64,000 nucleotides of DNA from Prolixibacteraceae bacterium (GCA_003506435.1 DOAQ01000046.1:310001-374000), one strand, 5' to 3'. Counted from the first letter of the stretch, positions 15,389 through 24,399 are shown. The notes: generated from the sequence alone by a model not told the origin. Program-made: numbers and translations.

Positions 15389-17488
15389 ATGTCAGACATC
15401 ACCGACCGGGATATAATGTATTTGCCGGGGGTTGGCCCCAAACGGGCCGAACTTCTGAAAAAAGAACTGCAGATTTTTACTTACAAAGACCTGCTGTATT
15501 ACTTTCCGTATAAATACATCGACCGGACCCGCTTTTACCGAATAGCCGAGTTAACAAACAGCATGCCATACGTTCAGGTAAAAGGTACGATAACCCGTTT
15601 CGAAACAATAGGAGAACGGAATAAGCAGCGGCTTGTTGCCCGTTTTGCCGACGAATCGGGGGCGATGGAGCTGATTTGGTTCCAAGGCATCAAATGGGTA
15701 CGCGAAAACCTGAAGATAAACACGCCTTACGTGGTTTTCGGAAAACCCACTTCGTTTGGAGGACAAATGAATATTGTTCATCCTGAACTGGAACCGGCGG
15801 AAGGGCAAAGTACTGTGACCGGCATTTTTCAGGCTTTTTACAATACCACCGAAGCATGCAAGAAAAAGTTTATGACTTCGAAAGTCATCAACAAACTGCA
15901 ATGGACGCTTGCACAATTTCTGCAAGACCAGGTCAGCGAACCCCTGCCTGATTATTTTATCAAAAGACTGAAAATAATGCCTTTGGATTTGGCCCTCCGT
16001 CAAGTTCATTTTCCTGAAAACCCGACCTTGCTGAAAGCAGCCCGTTTCAGGCTGAAATTTGAAGAATTGTTTTTTATCCAGCTTAAGATATTAAGCCTGA
16101 AACACAAACGGGAAGAATATTTCAAAGGATTTGTATTTTCGAAGGTAGGATACAACCTGAATACCTTTTACAAAAATCACCTGCCGTTTGAACTCACCGA
16201 GGCGCAAAAAAAAGTGATCCGCGAGATACGCAGGGACACCGGTTCGGGCCGGCAAATGAACCGTCTGCTCCAGGGCGACGTGGGCAGCGGGAAAACGCTG
16301 GTGGCGCTAATGACCGCCCTGATTGCCTTCGACAACGGCTATCAGGCCTGCCTGATGGCGCCTACCGAAATTCTGGCCAGCCAGCATTTCAACACCATTC
16401 AGAAAATGACTGCCGGACTGGGAATTGAAACAGCCCTGCTCACCGGGTCAACCAAGGCAAAAGAGCGGACTATTATTCATGAAAAGCTGGAATCCGGAAA
16501 GTTGCAATTACTGATGGGCACACACGCGCTGATTGAAAGTACGGTGCAGTTTCACAAACTCGGACTGGTGATCATCGACGAACAGCACCGGTTTGGTGTA
16601 GCGCAGCGGGCCAAGCTGTGGAAGAAAAATACGCTCATTCCACCACATATCCTGGTGATGACTGCAACGCCCATTCCCCGCACCCTGGCAATGACCGTTT
16701 ACGGCGACCTTGACGTATCGGTGATCGATGAATTGCCGCCGGGACGAAAACCAATACAGACCATCCATTTTTACGAGAACCGGAAAAAGCAATTGTACGA
16801 GTTCATCCGCGAACAGGTGAACCGCGGGCGACAGGTGTACATTGTTTATCCGCTGATCAGCGAATCGGAAAAACTCGATCTAAAAAACCTTGAAGATGGC
16901 TATGAGCTGATGAAAGAGGTATTTCCCCGGTATGCAATCAGCATGGTACACGGACGGATGAAAGCGGCCGACAAAGAAGCAGAGATGCGGCTTTTCAAAG
17001 AAGGCAAAACCCAGATCATGATGGCCACAACGGTAATCGAAGTGGGCGTTGATGTGCCCAATGCTTCGGTGATGGTAATTGAAAGCGCCGAACGTTTTGG
17101 CCTGTCGCAGTTGCACCAGTTGCGCGGGCGCGTGGGCCGGGGTGCCGAACAGTCGTACTGCGTGCTGATGTCGTCGTTTAAACTCAGCCAGGAAAGCCGT
17201 AAACGCATTGAAACGATGGTGCGCACCAACGATGGCTTCGAAATTGCCGAAGTGGATATGAAGCTGCGCGGCCCCGGCGATATTGAAGGAACCCAGCAAA
17301 GCGGTATCGGCTTTAACCTGAAACTGGCCAACCTTGCCAAAGACGGCGAGATACTGCAACATGCCCGCAACATTGCCCGCGATGTGCTTGACCACGATCC
17401 GCTGTTCGAAAAACCGGAGAATGCCCTGCTGAAACAACAGCTTCTGGGCATGAAAAACACAGAATACGACTGGAGCAATATCAGTTAA
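15389..17488 (+). CDS. recG: ATP-dependent DNA helicase RecG
   Basis: This 699-residue branch-migrating helicase rescues stalled replication forks and processes Holliday junctions. An N-terminal helix-hairpin 'LPGVGPKRAELLKKEL' precedes the OB-fold wedge domain (about 60-155). The superfamily 2 core has Walker A 'GDVGSGKT' (about 295-302), DEAH-type 'IIDEQHRFGV', motif III 'MTATPIPRTLAMT' and the C-terminal 'TTVIEVGVDVPNA' and 'QLRGRVGRG' motifs. Length and order are normal. It is single and is followed by the repeat-rich border of the defence remnant. Confidence 0.97.
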   Translation: MSDITDRDIMYLPGVGPKRAELLKKELQIFTYKDLLYYFPYKYIDRTRFYRIAELTNSMPYVQVKGTITRFETIGERNKQRLVARFADESGAMELIWFQGIKWVRENLKINTPYVVFGKPTSFGGQMNIVHPELEPAEGQSTVTGIFQAFYNTTEACKKKFMTSKVINKLQWTLAQFLQDQVSEPLPDYFIKRLKIMPLDLALRQVHFPENPTLLKAARFRLKFEELFFIQLKILSLKHKREEYFKGFVFSKVGYNLNTFYKNHLPFELTEAQKKVIREIRRDTGSGRQMNRLLQGDVGSGKTLVALMTALIAFDNGYQACLMAPTEILASQHFNTIQKMTAGLGIETALLTGSTKAKERTIIHEKLESGKLQLLMGTHALIESTVQFHKLGLVIIDEQHRFGVAQRAKLWKKNTLIPPHILVMTATPIPRTLAMTVYGDLDVSVIDELPPGRKPIQTIHFYENRKKQLYEFIREQVNRGRQVYIVYPLISESEKLDLKNLEDGYELMKEVFPRYAISMVHGRMKAADKEAEMRLFKEGKTQIMMATTVIEVGVDVPNASVMVIESAERFGLSQLHQLRGRVGRGAEQSYCVLMSSFKLSQESRKRIETMVRTNDGFEIAEVDMKLRGPGDIEGTQQSGIGFNLKLANLAKDGEILQHARNIARDVLDHDPLFEKPENALLKQQLLGMKNTEYDWSNIS

Positions 17489-17617
17489 AAATAGTTTAAC
17501 AGGCAGAAGGCAGAAGAATCCGCATAAGTTTGACCGGAGTAATCAGTTAAAAACCTTCTTGCTTTTATCGACGGGAAAGATAGCGTTCAAAAAATGGCAA
17601 ACCATTGTAATCATGAG

Positions 17618-17637
17618 ATTCCGGCATTCGCCGGAAT
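17618..17637. repeat. REP-like palindrome (ATTCCGGC/GCCGGAAT)
   Basis: A perfect 8-bp stem with loop ATTC, in the context GAG-palindrome-GAC, lies in the 224-bp gap between recG and the RhuM gene. It is the second dispersed-palindrome type in this window. Confidence 0.6.
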
Positions 17638-17673
17638 GACAAAAAATGGGTCAGACTCCAGATTCGTCCGTAG

Positions 17674-17688
17674 GCAAAACACTTTTGC
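17674..17688. repeat. Short stem-loop GCAAAA/TTTTGC
   Basis: A 6-bp perfect stem with loop CAC lies 25 bp beyond the RhuM stop on the RhuM strand, with GTCC and GGAC as outer partial arms. It could end the RhuM transcript. Confidence 0.4.
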
Positions 17689-17712
17689 GGACAGCGTCCG
17701 AATGCGTGGGGT

Positions 17713-18696
17713 TTATTTTTCCTTTTTTGTTTTATTTTCCAATACTTTCAAACTTTCTAAATAATTTTTTTCTGCTTCGCTCAATGTTTTTTGTTGATAC
17801 TTCTTATATTCTGTGGTAGCCTTTTCAATAGCAATTTCGTGGCTGATTGAACCTGCACCTAGCAACAGTTTTTCTCCGCTCATTGTCAAAATTTTATCCA
17901 AATGTTCAGCCCAATCTTTCATTGTCATTGCTTGTTCTCGTTCGGCTTGACGCTCAGCAAAATCCAAATACCCCGATATTATTTGGCCTAGCGAACGAAG
18001 CTCTTTTTCGTCCAAATAATTTTTTGCAACCACAACGTCTTTCAAGTACGGACGACTGCCCGGGAAAGTCATCAAACCCATAAATTCTTTTTCGGCATCG
18101 GCACGGGTAAAAATAACTTCAGCGGCAGTTTTTCCGTGTACGGCATAATGAATTTTGTTTTGTACTTTCTTAAAAAATGCGATGGAAACCTCTGCTTTGG
18201 GGTCGTAATCAATACTGGTTGAGTAAATATCAAGTACCTGACGATAAAATATCTTTTCAGATGCCCGAATGTCACGTATGCGTTGCAACAATTCTTTCCA
18301 ATAGCCACCACCACCCAAATTTTTCAGGCGTTCATCGTCCATGGTAAAACCTTTGCGTATGTATTCATTTAGGCGTTTGGTTGCCCAAATACGAAATAGA
18401 GTACCACGTTGCGATTTTACCCTATATCCTACAGAAATAATAACATTCAGGTTGTAAAACTTTACCGGCTTATCGGAATTTGCAATGTGCAAAAATTGCA
18501 CATTGCTTTTTTCGTCCAATTCGCCTTCTGAAAATATTTTGGCAATATGCTTAACAATTACAGTCCTGTCCCTTTCAAACAATATAGCCATTTGCTCTTG
18601 CGTCAGCCATACTGTTTCATCTTCAAAACGAACATCTACCGATATTTTCTCGTCTTCGGTTTTGAATAAAATAAAATCTGAATAGTTTTCTTTCAT
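17713..18696 (-). CDS. RhuM-family protein (Virulence_RhuM)
   Basis: About 327 residues, taking ATG 18696; a TTG extension to 18723 runs into a repeat and is rejected. Family segments are 'VRFEDETVWLTQEQMAILFE' near the N-terminus, a helix-turn-helix-like region, then 'VRFYNL'-type 'VKFYNLNVIISVGYRVKSQ' and 'FRIWATKRLNEYIRKGF'. RhuM proteins are named from a Salmonella pathogenicity island; their activity is unproven, and they often occur inside type I restriction loci. Here the gene lies just downstream of an hsdR remnant on the same strand and is bracketed by palindromes, so it is a survivor of such a locus. Confidence 0.88.
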   Translation of the reverse strand: MKENYSDFILFKTEDEKISVDVRFEDETVWLTQEQMAILFERDRTVIVKHIAKIFSEGELDEKSNVQFLHIANSDKPVKFYNLNVIISVGYRVKSQRGTLFRIWATKRLNEYIRKGFTMDDERLKNLGGGGYWKELLQRIRDIRASEKIFYRQVLDIYSTSIDYDPKAEVSIAFFKKVQNKIHYAVHGKTAAEVIFTRADAEKEFMGLMTFPGSRPYLKDVVVAKNYLDEKELRSLGQIISGYLDFAERQAEREQAMTMKDWAEHLDKILTMSGEKLLLGAGSISHEIAIEKATTEYKKYQQKTLSEAEKNYLESLKVLENKTKKEK

Positions 18697-18729
18697 CTGT
18701 TTATAATTTGAAGCCCCCTCCAAACCTCC

Positions 18730-18746
18730 TCCCGGTAAAACCGGGA
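18730..18746. repeat. Palindrome TCCCGGT/ACCGGGA upstream of RhuM
   Basis: A perfect 7-bp stem with loop AAA sits in a CCTCCT-rich context similar to the interior of the MITE-like element at 12.6 kb. It lies between the hsdR remnant and the RhuM gene. Confidence 0.5.
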
Positions 18747-18862
18747 AGACTTAAAAAAAGCAAGTTCAGAATTGCACCGATATAATCATTCGCCGGTGGT
18801 GTCAAAATTTTGCTCATGCTCGTTTCATACTGTTTTCATTGTTTGCTTACAACTTAAGTTGG

Positions 18863-19210
18863 CTATTTGTTATTTGAAAAATCGTCTGCTATCAGTTTTG
18901 CTTGTTCTAAAATTGTCTTTACTGCTTGATCTTGTTTCTCGTATTTCTTTAAAATCCGTTTTATCATTACCCGCATTTTGGCTTGTACGCTTTCTTTCTT
19001 TTCCCAATCTATAGTTACAGAATTTTTAACGCTTACAACTAATTTTCTTGCAATGGTTTTTAAAATGTCGTCACCCAAAATCTGAACGGCACTGTCGCTT
19101 ACTTCCAATGCGTCATAAAATGCCAACTCTCTAAAGTCAAGGTTTAGGTTTTCGCCCCGCTTGTCAGCTTCTTTTATTTCTTTGGCAAGTCTTATCAGTT
19201 CTGCCCTACT
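18863..19210 (-). pseudogene. C-terminal remnant of type I restriction subunit HsdR
   Basis: About 116 codons are open from just after an in-frame TAG (19211-19213) to a normal stop. The sequence runs 'LIRLAKEIKEADKRG', 'NLDFRELAFYDALE', 'DSAVQILGDDILKTIARKL', 'TIDWEKKESVQAKMRVMIKR', which is the conserved C-terminal domain of HsdR, normally the end of a ~1000-residue translocase-endonuclease. The nuclease and helicase domains are absent and replaced upstream by the Fic-TOPRIM gene. There is no credible start codon for this piece, and hsdM and hsdS are not present nearby, so it is a decayed restriction locus. Confidence 0.85.
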
Positions 19211-19236
19211 CTACTCCATTTTCTCACGAATCAACT

Positions 19237-20622
19237 TTACGGTTTTCTCCATATCTTTTTTGCGATGGCAGTCAAATGCGGATCAGAAAGGTGTACCGTG
19301 TAACGTTCGATTCCGGCATTTTGCTGGATATTCTGATTAATGAGTCGTTGCAATGTACGAAGCGCCGTTTTTCCGTGCGTAAACCGGAATAAATTTTGAT
19401 CGACCAACTGTTTAATTGCACCATTCAGATGCGTATGTTTCGCGTTGTTCGAACCGCCGAATTCCTTTTTGCGCAGCATTTCAATCGATTTTTCACGCGT
19501 ATCGTACAAACATTGTTTTACCAATTTGACTGCTTCACCCGTCAAAAGTACCGGATGGCATGCCTGTACATGTTCTGCATTGAGAAAATGACTCTCGATA
19601 TCGGTCCCTTTGGTCACAAAAAAATGCACATCAATCCGACGAAACTGATTGGCTATATCGTCAATTTCATCCGGTGTCAGATAGTCGCGGTCGCGATGAA
19701 CAACAATTTTCACATGCGGCATTTTCTCCTTCACGAAAATGGAAAAGAGGTTTGCCGAACTAAGTTTTGAACAGCCTTCGTACGAAATAATATTGGTTTC
19801 GCTCATCTTAAATCCCGAAGCCTCAAGCACAAACGCCAGCAAGCCGCTGGTATCGCTGTCTTCGGTAAGCACAATACATTTTTCGCTGCCATTCAACTGC
19901 TTCAACTGCATTTCCAGCTCATATTTTCCCAACACAGACAAATATTCCGGACTATTTACAAAATCCTGTAACGTTTGGAGCTCTTTGTTTGCAATAAACC
20001 GGACCAACGGTTTTATATTTCCCTGATCGGCAAACTGGAGTGTTTCGTAATAAAGGGTTCGTTCGTCCGGCAACACCAATACCGGAAGATAATCATGACG
20101 CAACAGAATAGCGTTCAACAGGAGCCTTCCTACCCTGCCGTTACCATCTTCGAACAAATTGGCCACACTAAATTTATGATGAAATATTGCCGCCAGTTCA
20201 AGCGGATGTTCCTGCTGTGTGCCTTGCCGCTCCCGAAACCACTGCAAAAGCTCATCGATCACCCGGATGCTGTGATTTTTCGTTTCTGAATTTTCTTCGT
20301 ACGAATGAAACAGCATTTCATAGAGCAGAACCACATGTATTCCGTCAAGCTTTTCATTCGTCAAATCGAAAAAAAGCTGTGTAATGGCGTGTTCCAATCC
20401 GACCTCCTGATAGTACTCCTTTTCACCGGAAGAAATGGTTTCCGAAGGTCGGACAATTCCTTCTTCATCCGACTGGGTCAACGAAGTTAAATGCCGGGCA
20501 ACCTCCATTTTAAACCGCTCTTTAATGATGGACGTTAAAGGATCATATTCATCCAATTTATGAACCTGCTCCCGGATGAGATCAATTTCATTGAATACAG
20601 ACAAAAGTTTAAACATCTGCAT
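19237..20622 (-). CDS. Fic-domain/TOPRIM-domain fusion protein, Fic catalytic His replaced
   Basis: 461 residues. Residues about 75-220 form a Fic fold with the active-site loop 'FEDGNGRVGR' (157-166). The canonical H-P-F before it reads N155-L-F, so the histidine that acts as general base in AMP transfer is absent. Residues about 247-350 look like a TOPRIM/OLD-type Mg2+ nuclease fold: 'CIVLTEDSD' (E254), 'SYEGCSKLSS', and D311-R-D313 in 'VVHRDRDYLT', then 'KGTDIESHFL'. A helical tail completes it. The gene stands alone beside the hsdR and RhuM remnants. I infer a defence effector in which a nucleotide-binding Fic module controls a nuclease; no partner gene is visible. Confidence 0.75.
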   Translation of the reverse strand: MQMFKLLSVFNEIDLIREQVHKLDEYDPLTSIIKERFKMEVARHLTSLTQSDEEGIVRPSETISSGEKEYYQEVGLEHAITQLFFDLTNEKLDGIHVVLLYEMLFHSYEENSETKNHSIRVIDELLQWFRERQGTQQEHPLELAAIFHHKFSVANLFEDGNGRVGRLLLNAILLRHDYLPVLVLPDERTLYYETLQFADQGNIKPLVRFIANKELQTLQDFVNSPEYLSVLGKYELEMQLKQLNGSEKCIVLTEDSDTSGLLAFVLEASGFKMSETNIISYEGCSKLSSANLFSIFVKEKMPHVKIVVHRDRDYLTPDEIDDIANQFRRIDVHFFVTKGTDIESHFLNAEHVQACHPVLLTGEAVKLVKQCLYDTREKSIEMLRKKEFGGSNNAKHTHLNGAIKQLVDQNLFRFTHGKTALRTLQRLINQNIQQNAGIERYTVHLSDPHLTAIAKKIWRKP

Positions 20623-21016
20623 GACTGTTATTCCTGATTAAAAAACGGAGAACGAAAACTGTTTGCAAACCAATAGAAAACATCACAAAACCAACGCAAT
20701 TATCGTCTCTTGAAATTCAATCTGTTTGGTCTATAAAAATAATTTAAACTTTCAAGATCGGGCTATCTTATTTCCACAAACATCGAAACTTTTATAAAAA
20801 CGATTCACCCGGAACCTTGAAGACCGGAGAAAATAAAATGACAAGTTTTTTTTGACGTTTTTACTGATTACAGAATCCACGTTTATACTACTTTACCCGA
20901 TATTTTCTCTCCGTTTTGAGAAAGTTGGATGGGTGTTTATGAACAGATTTATCAACATGCTTTGCTTCAATTCGGGCTAAACCATTAAATTTGTCCTATC
21001 AACATTCAATTTTTTT
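20623..21016. other. Intergenic region between Fic-TOPRIM and peptidase genes
   Basis: This 394-bp, AT-rich divergent region holds the promoter candidate for the peptidase gene (listed separately) and presumably one for the Fic-TOPRIM gene. I see no gene, RNA or repeat in it. Confidence 0.5.
20961..20993 (+). promoter_or_regulatory. Candidate Bacteroidota promoter of the M23 peptidase gene
   Basis: TTTG at 20961-20964 and TAAATTTG at 20986-20993, 21 bp apart, match both the -33 and -7 elements of the Bacteroidota housekeeping promoter. The start codon is 23 bp further on. Confidence 0.55.
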
Positions 21017-21913
21017 ATGAAGTTACACTTTCATTTGATCATTTTATTTTTCCTCATAACAGGCCAACTGCTAGGACAAACAGGTGAGCCTGACACAATA
21101 ATAATAGACAATACAGCCGCTTCCGATTCACTTGAATCAAATTTAGATTCCATTGCTGAAAACATATTTCATCCATGCGACAGCCTTTATCAGTCTACCT
21201 GGAGCCGGGTCAACATCACCTATTCTTCTGTAAAATTACCTGCCCGAAAAGATACTCTGCAAATTGTACTTCGACCTTTTCCGGGAATCGGTTTTGTATC
21301 ACCTATAAAAGGAAAAGTTATTTCAGGCTTCGGTACTGCGCGCCGTCCCGGACACACCGGAGCCGATATTAAGTTGAATGCAGGCGATACCATACGATGT
21401 GCTTTCGACGGACAAGTGAGGCTGGCAAAACGTTTCAGCGGATACGGAAATTTGGTGCTGGTTCGCCACAACAATGGCATGGAAACTATTTATGCACATT
21501 TGCTGCAAATGAACGTAAAAGAAAACCAGTGGTTGAAAGCAGGCGATTTGATCGGGCTGGGCGGCCGCACAGGTCGGGCAACAACCAATCATCTTCACTT
21601 TGAAACCCGTCTGCTGGGACAGCCTTTTAATCCCGAAAAACTAATCAACTTCGAAACGGGGCAGCTTTTATGCGACAGCTTCTATTTCCACGGTTCGCGG
21701 GTAGCAACTCAATTAGCCGACCTCCGAAAGAATAAAAAACCCGAATATGCAATAGTTGATGGGGAAACGGTCTCCTACTCTATCCGAAGGGGAGATACGC
21801 TCACTTCGATTGCCCGGAAGTTCGGAACGACCGTTAAAAACATTTGTCTGCTGAATAATATCAGTTCGCAAAAAATCCTTAAAATTGGAGCAAAGCTGAT
21901 CGTTCAGCAGTAA
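21017..21913 (+). CDS. M23 peptidase with C-terminal LysM domain
   Basis: 298 residues: signal peptide (about 1-20), an acidic linker, an M23/LytM metallopeptidase domain (about 95-215), then one LysM peptidoglycan-binding repeat (about 252-297, 'SYSIRRGDTLTSIARKF'). Zinc and catalytic residues are H113 and D117 in 'GHTGAD', H161 in 'YAHLL' and H192/H194 in 'NHLHFE', so the enzyme should be active. It would cut peptide crosslinks of peptidoglycan in the periplasm. It is a single gene, convergent with the next gene with only 14 bp between stops. Confidence 0.93.
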   Translation: MKLHFHLIILFFLITGQLLGQTGEPDTIIIDNTAASDSLESNLDSIAENIFHPCDSLYQSTWSRVNITYSSVKLPARKDTLQIVLRPFPGIGFVSPIKGKVISGFGTARRPGHTGADIKLNAGDTIRCAFDGQVRLAKRFSGYGNLVLVRHNNGMETIYAHLLQMNVKENQWLKAGDLIGLGGRTGRATTNHLHFETRLLGQPFNPEKLINFETGQLLCDSFYFHGSRVATQLADLRKNKKPEYAIVDGETVSYSIRRGDTLTSIARKFGTTVKNICLLNNISSQKILKIGAKLIVQQ

Positions 21914-21927
21914 AGAATGTCGCCGGA

Positions 21928-23178
21928 TCAGGCTTTCCTGTTTTTTATATCGAATGCCATCAATGCTTTTCCGTGCCGGATATAAAGCACGCCTTTGTGA
22001 ATCACCGGATGGGCAAAATGCTCCCGGGTTCCTTTCGTAATTTTAAACGACGAAACCAAATTCATTTTACCTCCGGAAAGACCAACAAGATGTATCTGTC
22101 CCTTGAAATTGTAATAATATAACATGTCGTCAGCTACGATCACGGATCCGCTTCCGAGCTTCAGACTGTCGGTTATTTCACCACTTTCGGAATCAACACA
22201 AACCAGGCGTGGTTTTTCAATCCCGCAACCATATAAGTTATTTCCAAGCTTAATAATGCCCCCCATGAAACTGTCAAAATCCTTGTTGTTCCACATCTGG
22301 GTGATTTCCGAACCATCTTCCAAAAGTTGCAGTTTTACCCCTCTGTTACCATCGCCCTCGGCATAATAAACTGCGCCATTATCAAATACAACCGTATTTG
22401 CGTGGGTATCGCCTATCCCCGATTTTCGGTCTTCAGAAACCGTATTGGTTTGTTCGTGCGACCAAAGTAATTTGCCGGTTTTGGTGTCAAATCCCATCAA
22501 ATGATAAGCAGAAAAAGTTGCCAGAATTTTTCTCTGCGGGAGAGAAATTACCAGAGGATTATTATATCCTGAACGTTCTTTAAAACCTTCGTTCGACCAG
22601 AGTAGTTCTCCTGTAAAACGATTCAAAGCAACAACGTTGTAAAAAGGCCCTCCGGTAGTCCAAAACACCTTATCTTCATCTATAGCAGGCGCCTCCGAAT
22701 GGCCATGAAATGGGTATTCTCCCTGAAAGTCATTAAACTTTTTCGACCACAAGGTTTTTCCGGTTTCAGCGCTGATACAAAACAGGTTTCCCATTCCCGA
22801 ACCAACATAAACCAGATCATCTACTACCGTAGGATTCGACCTTGCTCCTGGATATGATTTTACCCATTCCTTATCATATGCAACTTTCCAAATCAGTTTC
22901 CCTTCCAAATTAAATTTGAAAAGATTGGCCATACTGTCAATTTCACCTGTAATATACAAGGCATCGTCGGTAACCGTTGGCGAAACATATCCATTTCCGA
23001 TTTCCTCCGTTTCCCAAATCAGCAGAGGGCCGCCTTCAGGCCATGTTTTTAAAAGGTTTTTATCAGCATAAATCCCGTCACGGTTCTCGCCCCGCCATTG
23101 GTATACTTTTGTCCGGGTACACGATGAAATGAATAAAACAACAGTCAGGGATAAAAGCAGTAACTTCATAAGTTGCAT
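21928..23178 (-). CDS. PQQ-repeat beta-propeller lipoprotein
   Basis: A 416-residue lipoprotein with lipobox 'FISSC' (Cys20) followed by repeated PQQ-type blades, for example 'LFCISAETGKTLWSKKF', 'VVALNRFTGELLWSNEGF' and 'LMGFDTKTGKLLWSHE'. The fold is like BamB or the quinoprotein propeller, but no cofactor-binding residues specific to dehydrogenases are seen, so it is more likely a scaffold or binding protein than an enzyme. ATGs at 23178 and 23169 are both possible starts. No functional partner is adjacent. Confidence 0.87.
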   Translation of the reverse strand: MQLMKLLLLSLTVVLFISSCTRTKVYQWRGENRDGIYADKNLLKTWPEGGPLLIWETEEIGNGYVSPTVTDDALYITGEIDSMANLFKFNLEGKLIWKVAYDKEWVKSYPGARSNPTVVDDLVYVGSGMGNLFCISAETGKTLWSKKFNDFQGEYPFHGHSEAPAIDEDKVFWTTGGPFYNVVALNRFTGELLWSNEGFKERSGYNNPLVISLPQRKILATFSAYHLMGFDTKTGKLLWSHEQTNTVSEDRKSGIGDTHANTVVFDNGAVYYAEGDGNRGVKLQLLEDGSEITQMWNNKDFDSFMGGIIKLGNNLYGCGIEKPRLVCVDSESGEITDSLKLGSGSVIVADDMLYYYNFKGQIHLVGLSGGKMNLVSSFKITKGTREHFAHPVIHKGVLYIRHGKALMAFDIKNRKA

Positions 23179-23274
23179 TTTTTCGATTTTTCAATACGAG
23201 TATCATTCGCAGCAGGTTTATTACAATTTTGATGCTCTCAATTGAAAAAATAAATCGTGCACTGCCCTATGTTT

Positions 23275-24399
23275 TTATAGTTTTTTCTGAAAAATGCGGT
23301 ACCGTTTGTAAACTTTTCCTCCCAGTTTTTCCATCTCGGCGCGTACCTTATGATTGGACTCCAGTTCGAGGTGCGAATCAATGGTCTGTTTTCCCATTTG
23401 CCGGGCCGACTGAAGCATTTTTATTCCCATCATCACATCCAGTCCACGCCCCCGGTAATCGGGTGCAATTGCACCAAGCAGCAGATTGAGCTGCTTCGAT
23501 CTCCGCGCTGCAAAAAACACCTGAAATATTCCCAGAGGAATTAGTTTTCCCCTGCATTTCTGAATTCCTTTGCTGATATCAGCCATCCCGATTACAAAAG
23601 CAACAGGTTCCATTCTTGCATTTACCACAACTTTTATGAAACGGGGATTGATCAGATATAAATAGCGGTTGGCCATATCGTCCATTTCATCCTCTGTATA
23701 AGGAATGAAGCCGTAAATCTCATGAAAAGTTTTATTTATCAGATGAAAAACCGGCCGGATAAATGGCCTGACTTTTCTCCGGGAAGTAAACTCCATCAAT
23801 TTCAATTCACCATTCTTTTGCGAAAAACGTTCATTTATCTTCTGATAAAACTCCGGAATTTGTTCGGGAACAGGTATCTGATAAACAACCAAATCAATTT
23901 CTTTACTGAAATTTTCATTTTCAAGTAATTGCGATTGATATGGAAAATTACAGTTCGATGCAATGACGACCGGTTTATCGAAACCTTCGACTAACATTCC
24001 CTGCGGGTCCTTATCGGAAAAAGCCAGTGGTCCTACCAACTTTTGCATACCTTTTTCTCTGGACCATTTTTCAACCTCTGAGAGCAGTGCATGTGCTACT
24101 TCCTGATCGTCGTATGTTTCCATGTATGCAAAACGGCCGTTCATCTCCCGGTTGATTTCATTGTATTTATGGCTGATCAGACCCATTATCCGCCCGACAG
24201 CCTTTCCGTTTTTCCAGGCCAGCAATAAAATGTGGTCACAATCCCTGAACGATTTATTTTTCTTCGGATCAAAATAGACCCACTCGTCCATGTAGATTGG
24301 AGGTACCCAATTGACGTGGTTTTTATGAATTTCAGAGGGGAGATGAATAAATATTTTCAGTTCCTGTCGTGAAGAAACTTCCCTGATCCCGATCGCCAT
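23275..24399 (-). CDS. GNAT-like acyltransferase, large form
   Basis: 374 residues, about twice a simple GNAT. The N-terminal half contains 'HVNWVPPIYMDEWVYFDPKK' and 'GPLAFSDKDPQGMLVEGF'. The C-terminal half carries the acetyl-CoA-binding loop region 'LLGAIAPDYRGRGLDVMM' and 'LESNHKVRAEMEKLGGK'. This two-lobe arrangement matches a widespread Bacteroidota family annotated as N-acetyltransferase, substrate unknown. The gene is monocistronic and divergent from the trans-sulfuration enzyme gene. Confidence 0.8.
   Translation of the reverse strand: MAIGIREVSSRQELKIFIHLPSEIHKNHVNWVPPIYMDEWVYFDPKKNKSFRDCDHILLLAWKNGKAVGRIMGLISHKYNEINREMNGRFAYMETYDDQEVAHALLSEVEKWSREKGMQKLVGPLAFSDKDPQGMLVEGFDKPVVIASNCNFPYQSQLLENENFSKEIDLVVYQIPVPEQIPEFYQKINERFSQKNGELKLMEFTSRRKVRPFIRPVFHLINKTFHEIYGFIPYTEDEMDDMANRYLYLINPRFIKVVVNARMEPVAFVIGMADISKGIQKCRGKLIPLGIFQVFFAARRSKQLNLLLGAIAPDYRGRGLDVMMGIKMLQSARQMGKQTIDSHLELESNHKVRAEMEKLGGKVYKRYRIFQKKL

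Noticed and set aside
16880..17478. Two long antisense open frames (about 185 and 192 codons) over recG
   Set aside because: They mirror the codon pattern of recG, have no recognisable domain or start context, and recG is full length and conserved.
19211..19266. Short frame 'MEKTVKLIREKME' between the Fic-TOPRIM stop and the HsdR remnant
   Set aside because: Thirteen codons in front of a TAG; it may be HsdR residue interrupted by the stop, but is too short to support as a gene.
17713..20622. RhuM and Fic-TOPRIM as a toxin-antitoxin pair
   Set aside because: They are separated by the HsdR remnant and repeats, and neither resembles an antitoxin; a joint system remains only a possibility from co-location.
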